A DNA stretch of 64,000 nt, taken from the NCBI RefSeq assembly GCF_900114765.1, contig NZ_FOUD01000019.1, forward strand, positions 1 through 64,000, given 5' to 3'. The stretch's first letter is position 1; each line of letters starts with the position of its first letter. The notes below the pieces were generated by a model that saw nothing but the letters and a program-made list of their open reading frames with translations, was not told where the DNA came from and made no database searches. Of this stretch, positions 51,695-59,763 are shown in pieces. This DNA is from Halopseudomonas pachastrellae (lineage in GTDB: Bacteria > Pseudomonadota > Gammaproteobacteria > Pseudomonadales > Pseudomonadaceae). The translations under genes and the position numbers were made by a program.

Positions 51695-52769
51695 ACGCTG
51701 AGCCTGATTCAGACCGGGCAAGCGCCGCCTCGGCGGCCTGCTTCAGGCTTTGCAATTGGCGGCGCTGGCTGGCGTTAGCCGGCTGCACCGCCTGCAAGGT
51801 GGCCAGCGCAGCCTGCCACTGACGCTGCTGGTATTGCAGCCACGCCAGCTGCAGGCGGTCAGTGCTGTTGCCGCTGCGTGCCACCCGCTCCCAGGCAGCC
51901 AGGGCAGGCTCGTAATCACGTGCGCTTTGCCACAGATAGGCAAGACGGCGCAGACGATCAGCGCTACTGCTCAGCAGCCCCTCATCCAGCAGCGCCTGCA
52001 TCAGGCGCGCCGCCTGCCAGGGGGCGCCACTGTGCGCGTGCAGGGCGATCAGGTTTTCCAGATCAGTCGTTTCCAGCTCAATCCCGGCCTCGCGCGCCAG
52101 ACGCAGGGTCGCCGCAGCTGCCACCTGCTCGCCGGCCAGACTCTGCATACTCGCCAGCTGACGCCAGTTATCGGCGCTCTCCGGCGCACGCTGCAACAGC
52201 GCCTGCTGCCAGCGCACCGCCTGATCGAAGCGTTCCAACTCGTAGTTCATGCCCACCAGCAGGCGGTACCAGATGTCATCGGCAGCCGGCTTCTCGCGCA
52301 CCACCTGCTCGGCCAGCGGAATGGCCTTGCGGAATTGCCCCAACTGGCGGTAAGCCTGCACCAGCAGCTGACGGTTGTTATCGGAACGCGGCAAGACTTC
52401 CAGCTCCTTGACCGCCTCGGGGTAGCGCTGCTCCTGCACCAGCAGGCGAGCCAGATTTTGCCGGTCCTGCAAGGCGGCGGCATCTTCCAACTGCTGCTGA
52501 GCCAGCGCCTCGCGCAGCCAGTCGATCGCTTGGGTATTACGCTGGTTGGCGATGGCAATGTAGGCCAACCGCTGGGTAACCAGCGCGCGCTCCAGGCTCC
52601 CGTTGCCCGCCTGCGGCAGGGCCGCCTCCAGCAGTTGTCGTGCCTTGCTCAGATCGCCTGTAGCTTCTGCCTCGGTGGCGCCCTGAATGGCAACGTACAC
52701 TTCAGCGTCGATCTCCTGGGCCAGCGCCGAGGCGCTCAGCAGGCACAGCAACACTAACCAGCGCAGCAT
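51684..52769 (-). CDS. TPR-repeat protein of the TonB2-type operon
   Basis: A 361-residue exported protein: signal peptide about 1-17 (LLCLLSASALA), then a solenoid of TPR-like helices throughout (for example QRLAYIAIANQRNTQAIDWLREAL and QAYRQLGQFRKAIPLAEQVV in outline). It is the last gene of the DUF3450-TtpC-ExbB-ExbD-TonB-TPR operon, coupled to tonB by TGATG. The Vibrio TonB2 operon ends with a similar TPR gene. A role in assembling the TonB complex is inference. Confidence 0.82.
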   Translation of the reverse strand: MLRWLVLLCLLSASALAQEIDAEVYVAIQGATEAEATGDLSKARQLLEAALPQAGNGSLERALVTQRLAYIAIANQRNTQAIDWLREALAQQQLEDAAALQDRQNLARLLVQEQRYPEAVKELEVLPRSDNNRQLLVQAYRQLGQFRKAIPLAEQVVREKPAADDIWYRLLVGMNYELERFDQAVRWQQALLQRAPESADNWRQLASMQSLAGEQVAAAATLRLAREAGIELETTDLENLIALHAHSGAPWQAARLMQALLDEGLLSSSADRLRRLAYLWQSARDYEPALAAWERVARSGNSTDRLQLAWLQYQQRQWQAALATLQAVQPANASQRRQLQSLKQAAEAALARSESGSASSS

Positions 52770-53452
52770 CAGCGGCGGCCCTCCAGACGGAAGTTCATGG
52801 TCTTGCTTACCTCGCGCGATACCGCCACGCCATTCTCCCGGCGCGGTGCAAAGCGCCAGCGGCTGACCGCGCGACGCGCCGCACGATCGAACACGCCGGG
52901 CGGCTCGGCACTGAGCACGCGGATGTTTTCCACCCGCCCATCGGCGTTGACCGTGAACTGCAAGGTCACCTGCCCCTCTATGCCTGCTGCCAGCGCGCGG
53001 CGTGGGTATTCCGGCGGAATATCCACGAGCGGGGTGACTTCCTCGGCATCCCCCGGCGGCGGTGCGCTGGCCGGCGCCGGCGGACTGGGAGCGGGCGCTG
53101 GCGCTGGCGGAGCTGCCGCCTGCAAGGGTGGCAACGCCGGCGCCGCGCCCATATCAATGCGGGTATTGAGCTGCGGCACCTCGATATTAAGATCCAGCGC
53201 CGGAACCTGCGGGCTTACCTGGGGCTGCGGTGCAACCTCGGGCGGCTTTTCCGGCGGAGTCGGGCGCTCCGGCGGCTGCAAGGGGTCTGCCGGCTCGCTG
53301 CTGCTCTCCTGCACGCTGCGGGCGACGCCCACGCGCAGCAGCTCCGACGGCTCCGGGGGCGGGTCATTCGGCGGCATGATCAGCGCCAGCATCAACCCGA
53401 ACAACAGCAGCGCAACCAGCAGCGCGCCGATGAAACTGCCCAGCAGCCGCAT
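52769..53452 (-). CDS. tonB: Energy transducer TonB (TonB2-like)
   Basis: A 227-residue TonB: N-terminal membrane anchor (about 7-27), a Pro-rich periplasmic spacer (about 60-135, many PP and APAP units) and the C-terminal TonB domain with VDIPPEYPRRALAAGIEGQVTLQFTVNADGR (key YPRRA and GQVTLQF) and DRAARRAVSRWRF. It links proton-motive force from ExbB-ExbD to outer-membrane receptors; the BtuB at 22-24 kb is one possible client. TGATG junctions join it to exbD and the TPR gene. Confidence 0.92.
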   Translation of the reverse strand: MRLLGSFIGALLVALLLFGLMLALIMPPNDPPPEPSELLRVGVARSVQESSSEPADPLQPPERPTPPEKPPEVAPQPQVSPQVPALDLNIEVPQLNTRIDMGAAPALPPLQAAAPPAPAPAPSPPAPASAPPPGDAEEVTPLVDIPPEYPRRALAAGIEGQVTLQFTVNADGRVENIRVLSAEPPGVFDRAARRAVSRWRFAPRRENGVAVSREVSKTMNFRLEGRR

Positions 53453-53862
53453 CAGGGCCCCGCCGTCGCAGCCAGGGCAACATCCTCTACCCCGGCCAGC
53501 CGCGCCTGATCCATCACGCGGATCACCAGACCGGTACGTGCATCGGTATCAGCCTGTACCACTACCGTGCTATCGGGCTGATCAACGCGCATGCGCTCAA
53601 CCGCCGCCCGCACGGCGCGAATATCCACCGGCTTGTGGTCCATCCAGATCTCGCCGTCAGCACTGACCGCAATCAGGATGGTGCCCTTGGGCTTGTCGAC
53701 GGCACTGTCGGCCGACGGCCGCTCGATATCGATCCCGGTTTCCTTGACGAAAGAGCTGGTGACAATAAAGAAGATCAGCATGATGAAGACGATATCCAGC
53801 ATCGGCGTAAGGTCGATACCGGCCTCGTCATCGGCGTTGGCGTGATGCCTGCGCATGCGCAT
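53452..53862 (-). CDS. exbD: Biopolymer transport protein ExbD
   Basis: A 136-residue ExbD/TolR protein. One membrane helix (about 20-40) follows the cytoplasmic DDEAGIDLTPMLDIVFIMLIFF, in which the proton-relay aspartate is D of PMLDIVF. A periplasmic domain completes it. ATG 53862 has GGAG eight bases ahead. It partners with the small ExbB directly upstream and with TonB downstream. Confidence 0.92.
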   Translation of the reverse strand: MRMRRHHANADDEAGIDLTPMLDIVFIMLIFFIVTSSFVKETGIDIERPSADSAVDKPKGTILIAVSADGEIWMDHKPVDIRAVRAAVERMRVDQPDSTVVVQADTDARTGLVIRVMDQARLAGVEDVALAATAGP

Positions 53863-53873
53863 CGCAATTTCTC

Positions 53874-54389
53874 CTAATCGTGCTGCAGGCGGTCGGACAA
53901 CCGCTGCAGCGCTCGCCGCGACTGCTGATCGAGTCGCGCCAGACAAAACAGGCCACTGATGGCGATCACCATGCCGGCCATGGTCGGCACCGTGGCACGG
54001 GACACGCCCGCCGCCATCGCGCGCGGATTGCCGTTGCCGCTCAGGGCCATCACATCAAATACCTGGATCATGCCGCTGACAGTGCCCAGCAGCCCCAGCA
54101 GCGGGCACAGGGCGATCAGCACCCGCACCATCGGCAGATAACGGTTGAGCTGTGCCTGCGCCTGCGCCAGCCACGCGGTGCGGATGGCCCGGGCGGCAGC
54201 GCTGCGTCGCTCAGCGCGCGCCTGCCAACCGTCGCAATAGCCTTCGGCGCGGCGCGGAAACACCAGCGACAGGTACCACAGCCGCTCCAGCATCAGCGTC
54301 CACAGCAGCACGGTGGCGCCAAGAATGGTCCACAGCACCCAGCCGCCGCTATCGAGAAAGTCCGGCAGCCGCCACAGGACCTCAGTCAC
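53874..54389 (-). CDS. exbB: MotA/TolQ/ExbB proton channel protein (ExbB2-like)
   Basis: A 171-residue ExbB-type protein with three membrane helices (near 16-36, 83-105 and 130-150). The channel region holds LCPLLGLLGTVSGMIQVF and GVSRATVPTMAGMVIAISGL in outline. The start is GTG 54389 in GTGACTGA, overlapping the TtpC-like gene stop by 8 nt, with GGGGAG ahead. Two ExbB-family proteins in one operon is characteristic of TonB2/TtpC systems. Confidence 0.9.
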   Translation of the reverse strand: MTEVLWRLPDFLDSGGWVLWTILGATVLLWTLMLERLWYLSLVFPRRAEGYCDGWQARAERRSAAARAIRTAWLAQAQAQLNRYLPMVRVLIALCPLLGLLGTVSGMIQVFDVMALSGNGNPRAMAAGVSRATVPTMAGMVIAISGLFCLARLDQQSRRALQRLSDRLQHD

Positions 54390-55725
54390 TGCGCCGCTCC
54401 CCGCCAAGGTGCAGGGCAATCAGCCCGGCGCTCTGCTGCTCCAGCAACTGGATCAACGCCTTGCTGCGCGCCGCGACCAGGCTGTGCAGGAACAACAGCG
54501 GAATAGCCGCGACCAGCCCCAGCACCGTGGTGACCAGTGCCTGCGAGATGCCATCGGCCATCATTTTCGGGTCGCCGGTGCCGTACTGGGTAATCGCCTG
54601 GAAGGTCGCGATCATGCCGGTCACGGTACCCAGCAGGCCGAGCAGCGGCGCCACTGCGGCCAGCAGCTTGATCAGCCCCTGCCAGCGCTCCAGCGCAGGG
54701 GTTTCGCGCAGGATGGCCTCGTCCAGCTTGAGCTCCAGCGTGTCCAGCTCTTCCAGCCGCGGACGGCTGCCAATAACGCTCAGCACGCGGCCCAGCGGAT
54801 TGCTGTCAGCCAACTGGTCGAGGTTGTCGATCTGCCGGTCTACGCGGCGCTGTACCAATTGCAGCCAAATCAGTCGCACCAGCGCCAGCAAGATACCCAG
54901 CGCGCCCAAGGCAACAATGACATAGCCAACGATGCCCCCCTGGGACAAACGCGTCAGCAGGTCCGGCGTGCGCTGCAGCTGCTCGATTACCTGGCCGCGT
55001 GCCGGGTCGATGGCGATTTCCGCCACCGCATCGCGTGGCGCCATAAAGTCGGCCAGCAAGCCCACGCCATCGGGCTGACGTGCCGCCACCTGCAACGCCT
55101 GGCTGTCGGCCTGATAAAGCAGATACTCATCGCCGGCAACCGCAACAAAAGGCCCAACGGCAACAACCGGCTGCGCCTGCTGGCTACCCTGACGATCAAT
55201 CACTTCGGCTTGGAAGCGCGCCACCTCACCGCTGGCGTTCATGTCCTGCTGCAGCCGATACCAGAATTGCTCCAGCACCTCGACACTCGGAATACGGCTG
55301 CTTTGCGACAGGGCTTCCAATTCGCCCTGGCGTTCCGGGTAGCGGGCGTTGAGCAGGGAGTCCTGCCATTGACTGAGGGTGTCGCCGGCGCCCTGACGCA
55401 CCACGCCGAACAGCTCGCCAAGGTTACCGCTGCGCTCGGTCAGCTCCTGACGCAGCTGCGCCAGTTGCTCGCTCTGCGCCTTGAAGCGCGCATCCAGCTC
55501 ATCGGCACGCGCCTGCGCACTTGCCAGCTCGGCCCGCGCCTGGGAGAGGCGCGCTTGCTGCTGGTTGCGCTCGCGCAGGAAGGTTTGCTCGCGCTCACGC
55601 ATGGCGGCCTGCTCGGCGCTGCGGGTTTCGCGGATCTGCTCCAGTAGCGCCTGCTTATCAAGGGACTGCGCCTGCACCAACGGCGCCAGACAACAAAGCA
55701 TCAGCATCCAGGAAAGTCTTTTCAT
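54382..55725 (-). CDS. TtpC-like MotA/TolQ/ExbB protein with periplasmic coiled coil
   Basis: A 447-residue protein: signal peptide (about 1-19), a periplasmic coiled coil (about 20-115, rich in ALEQIRETRSAEQAA-type heptads), a globular periplasmic part (about 150-260), then three membrane helices with the ExbB channel motif (APLLGLLGTVTGMIATFQAI near 365-385). This domain order matches TtpC of the Vibrio TonB2 complex. It overlaps the DUF3450 gene by 4 nt. Confidence 0.87.
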   Translation of the reverse strand: MKRLSWMLMLCCLAPLVQAQSLDKQALLEQIRETRSAEQAAMREREQTFLRERNQQQARLSQARAELASAQARADELDARFKAQSEQLAQLRQELTERSGNLGELFGVVRQGAGDTLSQWQDSLLNARYPERQGELEALSQSSRIPSVEVLEQFWYRLQQDMNASGEVARFQAEVIDRQGSQQAQPVVAVGPFVAVAGDEYLLYQADSQALQVAARQPDGVGLLADFMAPRDAVAEIAIDPARGQVIEQLQRTPDLLTRLSQGGIVGYVIVALGALGILLALVRLIWLQLVQRRVDRQIDNLDQLADSNPLGRVLSVIGSRPRLEELDTLELKLDEAILRETPALERWQGLIKLLAAVAPLLGLLGTVTGMIATFQAITQYGTGDPKMMADGISQALVTTVLGLVAAIPLLFLHSLVAARSKALIQLLEQQSAGLIALHLGGERRSD

Positions 55726-56483
55726 TGGGCGACCTCCGCGCTGACAGCCGGCATGGGCAAACGCAACAACTGCGGCGACTGCTCGTTGCGGGCGATGGCG
55801 ATGCCGTTGCTGAGGGCTCGCCGGTAACTGGCTGGCAATACCTGCCAGCGACCAGCGGCGGTGTCCCAGTAGCCCTGCTCCTGGCCATCAAGGCTTTGAT
55901 AAAAGAGCATCAGACGGCCGATGCGCAAAAACTCGACCACCCGCTCCTGCTCGCCAGCGGGCAACTGGCCGCGCCAGGCCTCCAGGGTGCGGCCATAGTC
56001 GCTTTCGATCTGGTAGGCCTCCAGTACGCGCCGATACAGTTCGGCCACACTGATCTCGGGGTCAATCAGCAAATCCTGCAGGCGGGCAATACGGTCTTCG
56101 CGCTCATCCAGCAGAAACGGCATGTCCAGCGCAACAAAGGCCTCCAGCGATTCAATCATGCGGCGAATGAGCGGCAGCATCTCGCGCTGGGTATCGGCCA
56201 GGCTGTCGATCTGCTGCTGCAGGCTGGTCAGCTCCTGTGCCTGCGCCTCCACCATCGACTGCAGCCGCTCGCTGTAGTCGTTCAGCGCCAGCGCCTGATC
56301 CTGAGCCTGGGTGTACTCCTCAAGCGCCGCGCGGGCAGCATCGTCAAGGTTGTCGATACGCTGCTGCGTGGCAACCGCCTCGGCGGTGAGTTCACGACTT
56401 TCCTGCTGCGCCTGCTGCAACGCCTGCTGCGCCTGCACGCTGAGCGGCGCGGCAAGCAGTGCGACCAGCCAAACTGCTTTCAT
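55722..56483 (-). CDS. DUF3450 family protein, first gene of the TonB2-type operon
   Basis: A 253-residue exported protein: signal peptide about 1-18, then a long coiled coil (about 19-105) and a C-terminal helical domain (RIGRLMLFYQSLDGQEQGYWD). DUF3450 proteins head the TonB2/TtpC operons of Vibrio and marine gammaproteobacteria; function not established. The gene is preceded by a Fur-box candidate, so the whole six-gene operon is likely iron-regulated. Confidence 0.83.
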   Translation of the reverse strand: MKAVWLVALLAAPLSVQAQQALQQAQQESRELTAEAVATQQRIDNLDDAARAALEEYTQAQDQALALNDYSERLQSMVEAQAQELTSLQQQIDSLADTQREMLPLIRRMIESLEAFVALDMPFLLDEREDRIARLQDLLIDPEISVAELYRRVLEAYQIESDYGRTLEAWRGQLPAGEQERVVEFLRIGRLMLFYQSLDGQEQGYWDTAAGRWQVLPASYRRALSNGIAIARNEQSPQLLRLPMPAVSAEVAQ

Positions 56484-56528
56484 TCGCTGTTCCCCCGGCG
56501 AAGGCTGGCCTTACCAGCCCGTCAAAAA

Positions 56529-56547
56529 GAGAATGATTATCATCTTT
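56529..56547 (-). promoter_or_regulatory. Fur-box candidate of the TonB2-type operon
   Basis: The minus strand reads AAAGATGATAATCATTCTC, close to the Fur consensus GATAATGATAATCATTATC with the core TGATAATCATT intact. It lies 46 bp before the DUF3450 start and is followed by TTGACG, a possible -35. It could also affect oprG on the other strand. Confidence 0.7.
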
Positions 56548-56619
56548 GTACTAGAGTGTCTGCAACCGCGCTCTTGAACGGGGGTGTGGCAGCCTGCCGC
56601 ACCCACCCGTGCCCGGCAC

Positions 56620-56633
56620 TTGCTCCAGATCAA
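56620..56633 (+). promoter_or_regulatory. Anr/FNR-box candidate of oprG
   Basis: TTGCTCCAGATCAA matches the Anr/FNR consensus TTGATnnnnATCAA with one mismatch. A -10-like TAGAGT lies at 56656-56661. With a start site near 56668 the box centre would sit at about -41.5, the class II activator position. No -35 is needed in such promoters. Confidence 0.6.
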
Positions 56634-56692
56634 TAGTCCGATCCAGAGCAGGCCGTAGAGTAGCAACTGTCCAACACATTAGGAGACTGAAC

Positions 56693-57370
56693 ATGTCCGC
56701 TTTTGCATCCCGCCTCGGCCTCGCAGCGCTCTTCGCCCCCGTCCTGCTGGCCGTTTCGGTCACCGCTCAGGCCCACCAGGCAGGCGACATCATCGTCCGC
56801 GCCGGTGCCGTTACTGTTGACCCGAAAGAGGATAGCAGCCGCGTCAAGGTTGGCGGCGCACCGCAGGCCGGCACTGCCGCCACCCTCAACAGCGACACCC
56901 AACTGGGTCTGAACCTGGCGTACATGCTGTCCGACAACTGGGCTGTTGAAGTGCTGGCTGCCACTCCGTTCGAGCACGACATCGGCACCAAAGGTCTGGG
57001 CGGCCTGGAACTGGGCTCCACCAAACACCTGCCGCCGACCATCAGCGTGCTGTACTACCCGATGGCCAGCAGCTCAGCCTTCCAACCGTACGCGGGCCTG
57101 GGCATCAACTACACCTGGATGTTCGACGACAAGCTGAGCAGCGAAGCAGAGGCCGCCGGTTTCAGCGGCCTGGACCTGGATGACTCATGGGGTCTGGCAG
57201 CACAGCTGGGTATGGATTACATGCTGAGCGACAAGGTAATGCTGAACGCCCAAATCCGCTACATCGACATCGAAACCACTGGCACAACCTACGCAGGCCC
57301 GACCAAGGTCTCCGTTGATGTCGACATCGACCCGCTGGTTTACATGGTAGGTCTGGGCTACAAGTTTTAA
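56693..57370 (+). CDS. oprG: OmpW family outer membrane protein OprG
   Basis: A 225-residue 8-stranded barrel protein: signal peptide about 1-25 ending TAQAHQAG, then GDIIVRAGAVTVDP, NLAYMLSDNWAVEVLAATPFEHDI and the C-terminal PLVYMVGLGYKF with terminal phenylalanine. OprG/OmpW forms a lateral-opening channel for small hydrophobic solutes and amino acids and in P. aeruginosa depends on Anr and iron. ATG 56693 has AGGAGA at 56681-56686. It has its own terminator. Confidence 0.94.
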   Translation: MSAFASRLGLAALFAPVLLAVSVTAQAHQAGDIIVRAGAVTVDPKEDSSRVKVGGAPQAGTAATLNSDTQLGLNLAYMLSDNWAVEVLAATPFEHDIGTKGLGGLELGSTKHLPPTISVLYYPMASSSAFQPYAGLGINYTWMFDDKLSSEAEAAGFSGLDLDDSWGLAAQLGMDYMLSDKVMLNAQIRYIDIETTGTTYAGPTKVSVDVDIDPLVYMVGLGYKF

Positions 57371-57396
57371 GCCGACCCTCACTCACGGCTGCACTT

Positions 57397-57431
57397 CCCC
57401 CTGGGGCCTTCGTGGTCTCAGGGGATTTTTT
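57397..57431 (+). terminator. Rho-independent terminator after oprG
   Basis: CCCCTGGGGCC pairs with GGTCTCAGGGG (one mismatch) across TTCGT and is followed by ATTTTTTA. It ends the oprG transcript 27 nt after the stop. Confidence 0.88.
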
Positions 57432-57473
57432 ATTCAGGGTAAGGCAAACAGCGAACAGTTCTGCAGCGGCGAA

Positions 57474-58349
57474 TCAGTGCGAATCCAGCAAGCCCGTCAG
57501 GCTGACACGCCAGGTGCGCGGCTTGATCCCAAAGGCATAGAGCAGCCGACGGCCACTGAGCACTGCATTGCGCGGCTCCAGCGCTGCTGCCGGCTGACTG
57601 TCAAACGGAATCGGCTCGATAACCGGCTCGCGCTCGAGCTGCCCATCCATCACCAGCTCCTGCGCCAGGGTGCGGGCAAAGCTGATCCAACTGGCCACCT
57701 CGGCACTGGCGTAGTGGTAGCAGCCGTACAGTTCGCTACCGCAGTCCAGCTGTTTGAGCCCGGCCAACACCACGCGCGCCATATCCTCCAGCGGCGTGGG
57801 GGTGCCCCGCCATTCCTCCGCCAGAGAAACGCTGTCGCCAGCCAGTAACTGCGAGACCAGCCGCTGCAGCATGCCCTCGGGCGAGCTATCCAGCACCCAA
57901 CTGAAGCGCAGCAGCAGATGGCGCCGACACTGCGCCTCCAGTAACTGGTCAAGCTCGGCCTGCAGCGCGCCGTGGGCGCCGATGGGCGTCAGCGGGTCCT
58001 TCTCGGTGTAGGGTTGTTCTTTCACGCCATCGAACACGCGCGTACTGGACAACCGATACAGCAGCAGATCACGCCCGGCGCACTGGGTCACCAGTTCGCG
58101 GGCAAAGACGCGCTCGGCCGCAAGCCCTTCCGAGGTCGGGTCCAGCACCTGAAACTGCTGATGGTAAAAACTCAGGTCCAGCACTGCGTCCGGCTGCAAT
58201 GCATCGAGCCAGCCGGCTACCTGCGCCGGCTCCCAGCTGCCCGGCGGCTCCTCCACCAGCAGAAACTCGATATCCTCCAGCGCCGCCTGAGCAACCAACG
58301 CCTGACCCAGCAGGGACGTCTTGCCCAGCAGCAACACCCGCATTCGCAT
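57474..58349 (-). CDS. RmlD-like NAD(P)-binding protein with degenerate active site
   Basis: A 291-residue extended SDR protein similar to dTDP-dehydrorhamnose reductase RmlD. The Rossmann start is VLLLGKTSLLGQAL in place of GxxGQLG, and the SSTRVFDG block is recognisable. The catalytic YxxxK that should follow PLTPIGxxG is absent (IGAHGALQAE), so reductase activity is doubtful. By position it resembles PA4068 beside oprG. No other rhamnose genes are near. Two ATGs (58349, 58343) are possible starts. Confidence 0.75.
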   Translation of the reverse strand: MRMRVLLLGKTSLLGQALVAQAALEDIEFLLVEEPPGSWEPAQVAGWLDALQPDAVLDLSFYHQQFQVLDPTSEGLAAERVFARELVTQCAGRDLLLYRLSSTRVFDGVKEQPYTEKDPLTPIGAHGALQAELDQLLEAQCRRHLLLRFSWVLDSSPEGMLQRLVSQLLAGDSVSLAEEWRGTPTPLEDMARVVLAGLKQLDCGSELYGCYHYASAEVASWISFARTLAQELVMDGQLEREPVIEPIPFDSQPAAALEPRNAVLSGRRLLYAFGIKPRTWRVSLTGLLDSH

Positions 58350-58439
58350 GCCTTGATGATCCTTGAATCTGAAACAGGCAAATATTGTGCAGCCTTTATG
58401 CCACCGCCGTCACCTGTCACATGCGAACTTGAGCGTTAC

Positions 58440-59117
58440 TCAGGTGTAGGTGATCAGCTCACGGCGCTCCGGGCTGTCCAGATGGGGCACCGCATTGAAG
58501 CCGGCCAGGCGCATTGCCCGCTGATTGAACACGCAGTGAATCAGCCCGGTGTTGCGCGTTTGCAGGTTCAGCTCAACCATGGTCTTGCTCGGCGCTTCCA
58601 GCAGCTGACGCACCAGCATGGCGATGGCACCACCGGAGCTGACCGCCAGCACTCGGCTGCCCTTGAAGTTGCTCATGATGTGCTCACGCGCGGTGAGGAT
58701 GCGTTGCTCAAACTCGGCCCAGGTTTCCGGCAGGTCGCCTTCGAGTTCCCCCTCGGACCAGAGCACGATGCCCTGCTTCAGTCGCTTGAAAAAGTCAGCG
58801 ACGGCGGGTTTTTCCGGCAGCGCCTGCTCCGGGTGCTGCGCCAGAAAAGCGTGCAGGATGGAGTGAAAGTCGAACTCGTTGAGTTCGGCAAAAACCTGAA
58901 AACCGCTCGGCTCGATCCCCATGCCGGCGCAGATGCCCTCGGCGGTCTCACGGTGACGCACCATGTCGCCGGTCAGAATATGATCAAACTGCATCTGCTG
59001 GCTGGCAAAGTACTCACCCAACAGGCGTGCCTGTAGGTGCCCTTTCTCGGACAGCTGATCGTAGTTGTCGCTACCAAAGGACGCCTGACCATGACGCACA
59101 AAATACACTTCTGACAT
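58440..59117 (-). CDS. Histidine phosphatase family protein
   Basis: A 225-residue phosphoglycerate-mutase-like phosphatase. The phospho-histidine motif YFVRHGQASFG is at the N-terminus and the second catalytic histidine or its equivalent is expected late, near SSGGAIAMLV. There GGA replaces the usual GGH-type motif (SHGG in many members), so catalysis may be altered. Substrate unknown. ATG 59117 has GAAGG ahead. Confidence 0.83.
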   Translation of the reverse strand: MSEVYFVRHGQASFGSDNYDQLSEKGHLQARLLGEYFASQQMQFDHILTGDMVRHRETAEGICAGMGIEPSGFQVFAELNEFDFHSILHAFLAQHPEQALPEKPAVADFFKRLKQGIVLWSEGELEGDLPETWAEFEQRILTAREHIMSNFKGSRVLAVSSGGAIAMLVRQLLEAPSKTMVELNLQTRNTGLIHCVFNQRAMRLAGFNAVPHLDSPERRELITYT

Positions 59118-59182
59118 CTGAACCTTCCCGTACTGAAGTAACTGGGCACGCTGCCCCAGGGACGGGAGCTTTTACGAGCCAT

Positions 59183-59232
59183 AAAAAAACCCGGCAGACC
59201 GGGGATGGCAAAATCCTAGGTCATGCCGGGTT
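59183..59232 (-). terminator. Rho-independent terminator after ssb
   Basis: On the minus strand AACCCGGCA with a following GACC pairs with GGTC and TGCCGGGTT, leaving a loop of about 17 nt, followed by a run of T (ACCCGGGTTTTTTT-type end). It lies directly after the ssb stop. Confidence 0.82.
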
Positions 59233-59249
59233 GCGGCGACAGCTACATT

Positions 59250-59738
59250 TTAGAACGGAATGTCATCATCAAAGCTGTCGTAATCCGGTGCCGACTGCTG
59301 CGGTGCCTGCTGTTGCGGCTGAGCGGCCGGCTGCGACTGCGGCGCGGGGCGCTGCGGGCGGGACTGGCCCATGCCCTGCTCACCACCACCGCCCTGACGG
59401 CTGTCGAGCAGCTGCATCTGGCCGCCCATATCCACGACCACTTCAGTGGTGTAACGCTTGACGCCGTCCTTCTCCCACTCACGGGTCTGCAGGCGGCCTT
59501 CGATATACAGCTTGGAACCCTTGCGCGCGTACTCGCCAACGACCTCTGCGATACGGCCGAAAAACACCACGCGGTGCCACTCGGTGCGCTCCTGCATCTG
59601 GCCGGTCTGCTTGTCCTTCCAGCTGTCGCTGGTAGCCAGTGTCACGTTGGCCACGGCGTTGCCGTTGGGCAGATAGCGCACTTCCGGATCACCACCGACA
59701 TTACCGATCAAAATTACCTTGTTTACGCCTCTGGCCAT
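59250..59738 (-). CDS. ssb: Single-stranded DNA-binding protein
   Basis: SSB coats single-stranded DNA in replication, repair and recombination. The 162-residue protein has the OB-fold (about 1-110: [42 protein letters not shown]), a Gln/Pro/Gly-rich linker and the acidic tip DSFDDDIPF that binds partner proteins. ATG 59738 is the family start. The gene follows the MFS gene by 25 nt on the same strand and is near uvrA, as in many gammaproteobacteria. Confidence 0.96.
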   Translation of the reverse strand: MARGVNKVILIGNVGGDPEVRYLPNGNAVANVTLATSDSWKDKQTGQMQERTEWHRVVFFGRIAEVVGEYARKGSKLYIEGRLQTREWEKDGVKRYTTEVVVDMGGQMQLLDSRQGGGGEQGMGQSRPQRPAPQSQPAAQPQQQAPQQSAPDYDSFDDDIPF

Positions 59739-59763
59739 GCCATTCTCCTGCTGTACCTGGTGA

